Shown piece by piece: positions 5,273-11,483 of a stretch of DNA of 11,483 bases. A program made the position numbers and the translations under genes. The notes below the pieces were generated by a model. That model saw only the letters and a program-made list of their open reading frames with translations. It searched no databases and had not been told where the DNA came from. Each line of letters begins with the position of its first letter. Position 1 is the first letter of the stretch. The DNA comes from JAFLCM01 sp964510955 (GTDB lineage: Bacteria; Planctomycetota; Phycisphaerae; Phycisphaerales; UBA1924): NCBI GenBank assembly GCA_964510955.1, contig CAZEDW010000067.1, positions 1 to 11,483 of the forward strand, written 5' to 3'.

Positions 5273-8175
5273 TGGGCTTCAACGAATCCAATACCGTCGA
5301 GGCCTTCGTCCGCGACCTGCTCAAGTCGATCGGCTGGACGTTTGTTGACCGCGACACGCTTCCTCGTCAGCAGCAGGACGTCATCGTCGAGTCACATCTC
5401 CGCGAGGCACTTCTTCGCCTGAATCCGACGATCGCCGAGCGCCCGGAGCGAGCGGACGAGGTGATCTATCGCCTCCGTGCTGCCATCATGACCGTCCGGG
5501 ACACGGGGCTTGTCAAGGCCAATGAGGAGTTCGCCGCGTGGCTCTTGGGCGATCGGACGATGCCCTTCGGCGAGAACGGCGAGCACGTCACCATCCGCCT
5601 GATCGACTTCGACACCCTCAAGAACAACCGCTTCGTCGTCACCCAGCAGTTCACCTTCCGCGCGGGCAAGACGGAGAAGCGTGCCGACATCGTTCTGCTT
5701 GTCAACGGCATGCCGCTGGTGATCATCGAGGCCAAGACCCCGGTGCGATCCAGCGAGAGCTGGCTCGACGGGGCGCTGCAGATCAACGAGGACTACGAGA
5801 AGAACGTCCCCGAGCTCTTCGTGCCCAACGTCTTCTCCGTCGCGACGGAGGGCAAGGAGTACCGCTACGGCTCCGTCCGCATGCCGGTGGAGATGTGGGG
5901 ACCGTGGCGGCTGGAAGATGAAGACACGCTGCCCTCGATGGAGCAGGTCGAGAAGGCGGTCACGTCCATGCTCCGCCCGGGCATGGTGCTGGACATGCTC
6001 ACGAGCTTCACGGCCTACGCCACGCACAAGGGCAAGCAGCGGATCAAGATCATCGCGCGCTACCAGCAGGTCGACGGCGTGAACAAGATCGTCGACCGCG
6101 TCATCGCAGGCAAGCCCCGCAAGGGCCTGATCTGGCATTTCCAGGGTTCGGGCAAGTCGCTGCTCATGCTCTTTGCCGCCCGCAAGCTCCGCCTGCATCC
6201 GGCGCTGAAGAACCCGACGGTGCTCGTGGTGGTGGACCGCATCGACCTGGACAGCCAGATCAGCGGCACGTTCTACGCCGCGGACATGGCAAACCTCGTC
6301 CGCACCGAGAGCCGCAAGGAGCTTCAGGACCTGCTGGCCAAAGACACCCGGAAGGTCATCATCACGACCATCCACAAGTTCGCCGAGGCCGACGGCGTCC
6401 TGAACAAGCGGGACAACATCATCGTCATGGTCGATGAGGCCCACCGCACGCAGGAGGGTGACCTCGGGCGCAAGATGCGGGACGCGCTGCCCAACGCGTT
6501 CCTCTTCGGTCTCACCGGCACGCCGATCAACCGGGCCGACCGGAACACGTTCTACGCATTCGGCGCGGACGAAGACGAGAACGGCTACATGAGCCGGTAC
6601 GGGCTGGACGACTCGCTCCGCGACGGCGCGACCAAGCCCCTGCACTTCGAGCCACGCCTTGTCAACCTTCACATCGACCAGAAGGCCATCGAGGAGGCGT
6701 ACAAGGAGCTGACCGCTGGTCTGACGGACGATGACCGCGACAAGCTCGGCAAGGCCGCCGCGAAGATGGCGGTGCTGGTGAAGGCCCCGGCACGCATTGC
6801 CGCCATCTGTGCCGACATAGCCCAGCACTTCCAGGAGAAGGTCGCCCCGAACGGCTTTGGAGCGCAGGTGGTGACCTTCGACCGCGAGAGCTGCGTGCTC
6901 TACAAGAAGGAGCTGGACAAGCACCTGCCGCCGGAAGTGTCGGACATCGTCATGTCCGTGAACTCCGGGGAGACCGAGTACGAGGCGTACAAGCGAGACC
7001 GCGATGCCGAGGAAAAGCTCCTCGACCGCTTCCGCGACCCGAAGGACCCGCTGAAGATCCTGATCGTCACGTCGAAGCTGCTCACGGGTTTCGACGCGCC
7101 GATCCTCCAGACGATGTACCTGGACAAGCCGCTGCGCGACCACACGCTGCTGCAGGCCATCTGCCGCGTGAACCGCCCGTACACCGAGGAGAAGACGCAC
7201 GGCCTGATCGTGGACTACCTCGGCATCTTCGACGACGTGGCCCAGGCGCTGCAGTTCGACGAGAAGGGCGTGCGCAAGGCCGTCTCGAACATCGCCGAGC
7301 TGGTCGGCAAGCTGCCCGCCGCCATGCAGAAGTGCCTGGCCTATTTCGCCGGGTGCGACCGCACGTTGCAGGGGTACGAGGGCCTTATCGCGGCGCAGGA
7401 GTGCCTGCCGAACAACACGGCGCGGGATGCTTTCGCGGCGGACTTCAGCGTGCTCTCGAAGATCTGGGAAGCGGTGTCACCCGACCCTGTGCTCACTCAG
7501 TACGAGAAGGACTTCCGCTGGCTCGTGCAAGTGTACGAATCGCTGAAGCCCTCGACGGGCACGGGCCGCCTGCTGTGGCATCGCTTGGGCGCGAAGACGA
7601 TTGAGCTCATCCACCAGAACGTCCACGTCGATGCCGTGCGTGACGACCTCGACACGCTCGTGCTGGATGCGGACCTGCTCCAGGCGGTCTTGGGCGACTC
7701 CGATCCAGAGAAGAAGGGCCGGGAGATCAGCATCAAGCTGACGGCCCGCCTCCGCAAGCACTCGGGTAACCCAAAGTACAAGGCGCTCGCCGAACGGCTG
7801 GAGGACCTCAAGAACCGGCACGAGCAGGGGCTGCTGGTCAGCATCGACTTCCTCAAGGCGCTTCTCGACCTGGCCAAGGATGTCGTCCGGTTGGAGCGAG
7901 AGACGCCTGCCGCGGAAGAGATCGATCGCGGCAAGGCGGCGCTGACGCAGTTGTTCGAGGAGGCGAAGAACGGCAGTACGCCGGTCATGGTGAAGCGCGT
8001 CGTGGACGACATTGACGAGATCGTGCGTGCCGTGCGGTTCGACGGCTGGCAGAACACGCACGCGGGCGAGCGCGAGGTGAAGATCGCCCTGCGCAAGACG
8101 CTCTTCAAGTACAAACTGCACCAGGACAATGGGCTGTTCGAGCGGGCCTATGGGTATATCAAAGAGTACTACTAG
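5272..8175 (+). CDS. hsdR: Type I restriction-modification endonuclease and translocase subunit HsdR
   Basis: ATP-dependent motor and nuclease of 967 aa, close to the usual HsdR length, that joins the M-S complex, pulls in unmethylated DNA and cuts away from the site. The N-terminal nuclease domain shows D139 and then E153-A-K155 in IIEAK, the PD-(D/E)xK catalytic core. The superfamily 2 helicase motor follows: Walker A FQGSGKS at 290-296, Walker B DEAH at 388-391, motif III LTGTP at 414-418, LLTGFDAP in the second RecA-like lobe, and motif VI QAICRVNRPY at 628-637. The rest, to 967, is the helical region that contacts the methyltransferase core. All key motifs are intact, so restriction should be active. 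The start codon shares one base with the hsdS stop (TGATG), which implies coupling. The family call is very secure; the subtype (A-E) cannot be assigned by eye. Confidence 0.97.
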   Translation: MGFNESNTVEAFVRDLLKSIGWTFVDRDTLPRQQQDVIVESHLREALLRLNPTIAERPERADEVIYRLRAAIMTVRDTGLVKANEEFAAWLLGDRTMPFGENGEHVTIRLIDFDTLKNNRFVVTQQFTFRAGKTEKRADIVLLVNGMPLVIIEAKTPVRSSESWLDGALQINEDYEKNVPELFVPNVFSVATEGKEYRYGSVRMPVEMWGPWRLEDEDTLPSMEQVEKAVTSMLRPGMVLDMLTSFTAYATHKGKQRIKIIARYQQVDGVNKIVDRVIAGKPRKGLIWHFQGSGKSLLMLFAARKLRLHPALKNPTVLVVVDRIDLDSQISGTFYAADMANLVRTESRKELQDLLAKDTRKVIITTIHKFAEADGVLNKRDNIIVMVDEAHRTQEGDLGRKMRDALPNAFLFGLTGTPINRADRNTFYAFGADEDENGYMSRYGLDDSLRDGATKPLHFEPRLVNLHIDQKAIEEAYKELTAGLTDDDRDKLGKAAAKMAVLVKAPARIAAICADIAQHFQEKVAPNGFGAQVVTFDRESCVLYKKELDKHLPPEVSDIVMSVNSGETEYEAYKRDRDAEEKLLDRFRDPKDPLKILIVTSKLLTGFDAPILQTMYLDKPLRDHTLLQAICRVNRPYTEEKTHGLIVDYLGIFDDVAQALQFDEKGVRKAVSNIAELVGKLPAAMQKCLAYFAGCDRTLQGYEGLIAAQECLPNNTARDAFAADFSVLSKIWEAVSPDPVLTQYEKDFRWLVQVYESLKPSTGTGRLLWHRLGAKTIELIHQNVHVDAVRDDLDTLVLDADLLQAVLGDSDPEKKGREISIKLTARLRKHSGNPKYKALAERLEDLKNRHEQGLLVSIDFLKALLDLAKDVVRLERETPAAEEIDRGKAALTQLFEEAKNGSTPVMVKRVVDDIDEIVRAVRFDGWQNTHAGEREVKIALRKTLFKYKLHQDNGLFERAYGYIKEYY

Positions 8176-8222
8176 GGCCACCTCGCAAGCTCGTCCCGTG
8201 CAGACCAAGAGAAGGTGATGAC

Positions 8223-9938
8223 ATGGCGAAGGCGGAAGCAACTGTCGATGAACTGGTAGGCATGATCGAGCGTGGCGAGCTTCGCCTGCCTGAGATGCAG
8301 CGTCGATACGTGTGGCGGTCCACGCGCGTCCGCGATCTTCTCGACTCGCTCTACAGGGGCTATCCGTCCGGTGCGATTCTGCTCTGGGAGACGGACGAAG
8401 CCGTGCCACTTCAGGACATGGCGGTGTCGCAGCAGGCGAACCCCTACAAGAGCACCCGTCTTCTGCTCGATGGTCAACAGCGACTGACCTCACTTTCGGC
8501 AGTCATCCGCGGCGAACCCGTGAAGGTGAGGGGCCGCAAGCGGCCCGTGGAGCTTCTGTTCAACCTTGAGCACCCCGATCACCTGTCGGTGGTCACAGAG
8601 GTGGACGAAGATGGCGCGGAGGATGACGACGACGACGATCTCTTCCCGGTCGACAGCGATGATGAAGCGGACTCAAGCGAAGATGAGCTGCACCGACGCT
8701 TTCAGCGGATGACGTTTGTCGTTGCCAGCCGCAAGCTCGAGCAGATGCCCACATGGGTGAAGGTGACTGAGGTCTTCAAGAAGGACGAAGACGCTCCGTT
8801 CCTGGAGCGTGCGGGCATCGAGAAGGTCAGTGACCCGCGATTCAAGAAGTACAGCCAGCGGCTGGCGCGGCTCCGTGGCATCAAGAAGTATGTCTATCGC
8901 ATGGATGTTTTGGAGCGGTCACTGTCCTATGAGGAGGTCACCGAGATCTTCGTGCGCGTCAACTCGCTCGGCGCAAAGCTCCGAAGCTCGGATCTCGCGC
9001 TCGCGCAGATCACGGCCAAGTGGAAGAACTCACTGAAGACGTTCGAGGCCTTCCAGGAGCAGTGCACGAAGAAGGGCTTCGAACTTGAGCTGGGGCTCCA
9101 CTTGAAGGCGCTCGTGTCGTTCTCCACGGGCCAGTCCAGGTTCCTGACCGTCGGCAACTTGCCCGTCGACGAACTGAAGTCGGGCTGGTCGCAGGCCTGT
9201 CGCGGAATGGAGTTCGCGCTGAACTTCGTGAAGAGCAATGCCGGCATCGACAGTCCCGCGTTGTTGTCATCGACGTTCATCTTGATCGCCATCGCGTACT
9301 TTGGACATCAGCGCAACTACGTGATTGCCGCAGAGGAGGCGAAGCAGCTCCGTCACTGGCTGCTGCTCGCGAACGCGAAGGGGCGCTATTCCCGAGGGTC
9401 CAGCGAGACCATTCTCGACCAAGACCTCGCCATGCTGCGGACGGGTGGCACCGTGACCGACCTGATTGATCGTCTCAGGCAGCAAACAGGGCGTCTCGAC
9501 ATCGTTCCGGAGGAGCTCGAGGGGCGTAACCAGCGGAGTGCGCTGTTCAAGACGATGTTCCTGGCATTCCGGGATTCGGGCGCGAAGGATTGGAAGTCCC
9601 AAGTAGCGATCGCGCTCGATCACTCCGGAGCGCAGCATCGACTTCAGTTCCATCATCTGTTCGCCAAGGCCATCCTCAAGAAGACCTTCACACCCCGCGA
9701 GGCGGACGATATCGCAAACCTCTGCTTTATCGCGGGAAAGACGAACCGACAGATCAGCGACAAACCACCTTCGGACTACTTCCCCGCGATTCTGGCCGAC
9801 TCCGGCAGAGCGGCTTTCGACGCGCAGTGCATTCCAACCGATCAGCCCTTGCTTCGAGTGGAGTGCTACAAGCAGTTCCTCCAGCGCCGCAGGGAGCTTA
9901 TCGCCAAACGTCTCAACGAGTTTCTTGGTGTCGCTTGA
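8223..9938 (+). CDS. DUF262 (GmrS-like) protein with C-terminal HNH-like nuclease motif
   Basis: The N-terminus matches the DUF262 family (ParB/Srx-like fold, NTP binding): LRLPEMQRRYVW at 20-31, YPSGAILLW at 47-55, the signature DGQQRLTSL at 83-91, and FVRVNSLGAKLRSSDLALA at 243-261. The C-terminus (about 470-522) carries FHHLFAKAIL at 476-485 followed by NLCFIAGKTNRQISDKPP, which resembles the His-Asn-His region of the DUF1524/HNH nucleases found in GmrD and related Type IV restriction enzymes. So one 571-aa chain appears to combine a nucleotide-sensing and a nuclease module. A very acidic insert (about 125-156, with a run of six Asp) lies between DGQQR and the rest. AAGGTG 5 nt upstream of ATG 8223 is the ribosome binding site. 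A 47-nt gap separates it from hsdR. It probably adds a second restriction or abortive activity against modified DNA. DUF262 identity is strong; HNH activity is inferred. Confidence 0.9.
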   Translation: MAKAEATVDELVGMIERGELRLPEMQRRYVWRSTRVRDLLDSLYRGYPSGAILLWETDEAVPLQDMAVSQQANPYKSTRLLLDGQQRLTSLSAVIRGEPVKVRGRKRPVELLFNLEHPDHLSVVTEVDEDGAEDDDDDDLFPVDSDDEADSSEDELHRRFQRMTFVVASRKLEQMPTWVKVTEVFKKDEDAPFLERAGIEKVSDPRFKKYSQRLARLRGIKKYVYRMDVLERSLSYEEVTEIFVRVNSLGAKLRSSDLALAQITAKWKNSLKTFEAFQEQCTKKGFELELGLHLKALVSFSTGQSRFLTVGNLPVDELKSGWSQACRGMEFALNFVKSNAGIDSPALLSSTFILIAIAYFGHQRNYVIAAEEAKQLRHWLLLANAKGRYSRGSSETILDQDLAMLRTGGTVTDLIDRLRQQTGRLDIVPEELEGRNQRSALFKTMFLAFRDSGAKDWKSQVAIALDHSGAQHRLQFHHLFAKAILKKTFTPREADDIANLCFIAGKTNRQISDKPPSDYFPAILADSGRAAFDAQCIPTDQPLLRVECYKQFLQRRRELIAKRLNEFLGVA

Positions 9939-9942
9939 CGGG

Positions 9943-10365
9943 TCACGTGCGGCGGCCTGATGCATCTCGGAGAGTCGACCCGCAGCGGCGCGCCCACGCC
10001 GAACGCTGCCGCGTCCATGAAGTCACTGCCGCGATTGGGCGCAGGTCCCGCTCGGTAACTACGTCACGGCCTTTGAGCGCAGGCGGAAGGTCAAGGATCT
10101 GTTCCTGAATATCCGGCGCAAGGTGCAACAGGTTCATGATCTGCGTCATCCGCGGCTGCGTGACCTGGCACAACCGGGCGAGCTCAGACATGTCCGCGAC
10201 TACTCCCTTGCGGAGGAGCCGGTCGTACTTGATCGCCAACGCCATGAGACGGGCCACCCGGGGCACACGGCCCGGCAGTTCGGGCTTGGGGGCGTCGGGG
10301 CCAAGAACGACGCGCTTGCGGCGGGCCTTGCGGGTGATATGGATGGTCCGAACTACGGTGGTCAC
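9943..10365 (-). CDS. Small ParB-like helix-turn-helix protein paired with a serine recombinase
   Basis: A 140-aa basic protein. The N-terminus is rich in Arg and Lys. The middle reads RVARLMALAIKYDRLL, then a probable helix-turn-helix at about 57-80 (ELARLCQVTQPRMTQIMNLL), then LAPDIQEQIL and TERDLRPIAAV. The HTH followed by L.L...IQE.I resembles the DNA-binding part of ParB/KorB proteins, without their N-terminal CTPase domain. Small proteins of this type are, to my knowledge, often encoded next to large serine recombinases, and may act as recombination directionality or regulatory factors; that role is inferred. I chose GTG 10365 rather than an upstream GTG at 10392. It overlaps the recombinase stop as GTGA and has GGAGGA 6 nt before it. 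The gene ends 4 nt from the stop of the convergent DUF262 gene, with no terminator between them. Confidence 0.85.
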   Translation of the reverse strand: MTTVVRTIHITRKARRKRVVLGPDAPKPELPGRVPRVARLMALAIKYDRLLRKGVVADMSELARLCQVTQPRMTQIMNLLHLAPDIQEQILDLPPALKGRDVVTERDLRPIAAVTSWTRQRSAWARRCGSTLRDASGRRT

Positions 10366-11483
10366 GCGGCTTCCTCCAGTCGGCGAGTGCACAGGGCTGC
10401 GATGCCGGTCGCTCGGAATGTCACCGCGACGGTGGCGTTCTCCGCGTCGTACTCGATCTTCGAGAAGAGCAACTTCAGCACCCGGCCCTGCTCGCGGGGC
10501 GACAGTTGGGACCAGACGCCGTCAAACTCGTTGAGTGCTCGCCTGGCCTCCTCGCGGTTGATTGCCTTGGCCCCCAGCACGCCGAGCCGGGTCTCGATCT
10601 CCGCGAGGCGGCTCCGAGCGCCGCTGACCTGCTCGTGTGCGCTGGCCAGCCGGGCGGTGGTAGCCGCGTTCCCGCTCTTGTCCGCGACGAGTTCCCGAAG
10701 CTCCTTTTCCATGCGGCCAAGCGAGGCGTGGATGGACGCCCGCTCGGTGTTGAGCGCCGTGCGTTCCTTCTCTGTGTTGACTTGGGCCTCGGCCAGGATG
10801 CGGTCCAGCAACGCTCGGTCGTTGCCGAGCGTGCGGATTTCATCGACGACGAGCTTCTCGATCTCCAGCCCCGGCAGCGACGACGCCTCGCAGGTGTGCG
10901 CCCCGTTCTTGATGGCCTGCAAGCACCGGTAGTAGCGGTACTGCTTGTTCCCTTTGCCATAAAACGTGTGGATCATCGCGCAGTCGCACTTCTTGCACCG
11001 GATGAGCCCGCGCAGTAGGGCCCCGTACTTGTTGCGCATCTCGACGCCACCGGTCCGGCCGTTCTCCAGGAGCTGCTGGCGCACCCGCTCGAACAAGGCA
11101 GGGTCGACGATGGCCTCGTGCTCACCGTCATACGTGTTGCCCCGGTGGACGATCTTGCCCGTCAGGAGCGGATTGGTCAGAAGAACGTGGAGCGTGCCCG
11201 TGTTGAAGGGCTGGCCGCCGACGCTTTCTCCCTTCTTGGTCAGCCGGCGCTTGTTCTTCCATTCGCGGTGCCGCAGCTCGGTCACCGTCCGCTGGAGCGA
11301 GCCCTTGTCGAGGTACATCTGAAAGATCGCGCGGACCTTGGCCGCCTCGCGCGGGTTGACCACCAGGCGAGGACTGCTGCCGGACCGATCGACGTCGTAG
11401 CCCAGGATGGGCACGCCGCCCGCCCACTTGCCCCGGCGCTTCTGGGCGGCGATCTTGTCGCGGATCCGCTCGCCGATGATCTC
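10362..11483 (-). CDS. Large serine recombinase, C-terminal part (5' end beyond the window)
   Basis: The reading frame is open to the window edge, so this is the last 373 residues of a longer site-specific DNA recombinase. The catalytic resolvase domain with its serine nucleophile lies outside. Visible first is ERIRDKIAAQK running into GGVPILGYDV, the usual entry into the Recombinase domain (PF07508 type), with FNTGTLHVLLTNPLLTGKIV following. A zinc ribbon has Cys at 10995-10997 and 10986-10988 (CKKC) and two later Cys in YYRC and HTC. A long coiled coil (about 10575-10796) and a short C-terminal domain ending LEEAA complete it. This is the layout of large serine integrases, where the zinc ribbon and coiled coil control attP/attB synapsis and directionality. 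It overlaps the HTH gene by 4 nt (GTGA), so the two are translationally coupled. A GTG at 11414 is internal and not the start. Confidence 0.95.
   Translation of the reverse strand, partial: EIIGERIRDKIAAQKRRGKWAGGVPILGYDVDRSGSSPRLVVNPREAAKVRAIFQMYLDKGSLQRTVTELRHREWKNKRRLTKKGESVGGQPFNTGTLHVLLTNPLLTGKIVHRGNTYDGEHEAIVDPALFERVRQQLLENGRTGGVEMRNKYGALLRGLIRCKKCDCAMIHTFYGKGNKQYRYYRCLQAIKNGAHTCEASSLPGLEIEKLVVDEIRTLGNDRALLDRILAEAQVNTEKERTALNTERASIHASLGRMEKELRELVADKSGNAATTARLASAHEQVSGARSRLAEIETRLGVLGAKAINREEARRALNEFDGVWSQLSPREQGRVLKLLFSKIEYDAENATVAVTFRATGIAALCTRRLEEAA
10372..10377 (-). promoter_or_regulatory. Ribosome binding site for the HTH gene
   Basis: Read on the - strand, GGAGGA precedes GTG 10365 by 6 nt, within the last codons of the recombinase gene. 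It decides in favour of the internal GTG over the longer reading frame starting at 10392. Confidence 0.7.

Larger units (their letters stand above)
91..9938 (+). other. Six-gene Type I restriction-modification operon with two HsdM paralogues and accessory genes
   Basis: Six genes on one strand follow each other with overlaps of 11, 8 and 1 nt and gaps of 2 and 47 nt. No terminator-like hairpin with a T-run was seen between them, so co-transcription is likely. The order is hsdM, possible nuclease, hsdM, hsdS, hsdR, DUF262-HNH. The modification subunits come before HsdR, as is common in stand-alone Type I operons, which lets protective methylation be established early. The DUF262 gene has its own ribosome binding site and the largest gap, so it is the member most likely to be a loosely attached accessory gene. 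Confidence 0.75.

Noticed and set aside
5392..7200. 602-aa open frame on the - strand inside hsdR
   Set aside because: Antisense shadow of hsdR. It is low in complexity and rich in Arg, Val, Leu and His, with no motifs.
8176..8222. 47-nt gap between hsdR and the DUF262 gene as a terminator or promoter
   Set aside because: I saw no stable hairpin with a T-run and no convincing promoter boxes. Only the ribosome binding site of the next gene is evident.
10123..10932. 269-aa + strand frame opposite the recombinase and HTH genes
   Set aside because: Ser/Ala/Arg-rich antisense of a clear serine recombinase, without a good ribosome binding site or any domain.
1..11483. CRISPR array, tRNA, rRNA or inverting hsdS cassettes
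   Set aside because: No regularly spaced direct repeats, no cloverleaf or rRNA-like stretches, and only one hsdS with no silent partial copies in the window, so phase-variable hsdS inversion is not supported here.

Overview
The window is GC-rich (codons end mostly in G or C) and almost entirely coding. It looks like part of a bacterial defence island beside a site-specific recombinase module. The host cannot be named from the sequence. The base composition and the pairing of a large serine recombinase with a small ParB-like helix-turn-helix protein would fit Planctomycetota or a GC-rich proteobacterium, but this is only an impression, as there is no rRNA or housekeeping gene.

Positions 1-90 hold a possible promoter (-10-like element at 23-28) and a perfect 9-bp inverted repeat (39-70). 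From 91 to 9938 six genes run on the + strand with overlaps or very short gaps: hsdM copy 1 (91-1599), an unrecognised gene with a possible PD-(D/E)xK nuclease signature (1589-2578), hsdM copy 2 (2581-4098), hsdS (4091-5272), hsdR (5272-8175) and a DUF262 protein with an HNH-like C-terminus (8223-9938). Junctions are an 11-nt overlap, a 2-nt gap, an 8-nt overlap, a 1-nt overlap and a 47-nt gap. This points to one transcript with translational coupling.

On the - strand, meeting the operon tail to tail with only 4 nt between stop codons, are a ParB-like HTH protein (9943-10365) and the C-terminal part of a large serine recombinase (10362 to the window edge). These two are coupled through a GTGA overlap.

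The core is a Type I restriction-modification system: HsdS chooses the site, HsdM methylates adenine, and HsdR translocates and cuts unmethylated DNA. It departs from the textbook hsdM-hsdS-hsdR set in three ways. It has two full-length, diverged HsdM paralogues with intact catalytic motifs but one HsdS. It has a possible extra nuclease between them. It ends with a GmrSD-like (DUF262) gene, a family known from Type IV restriction. The second half of hsdS and the gene between the two hsdM copies have visibly different codon use from the rest, which suggests module exchange. The recombinase pair suggests the whole island may be mobile.
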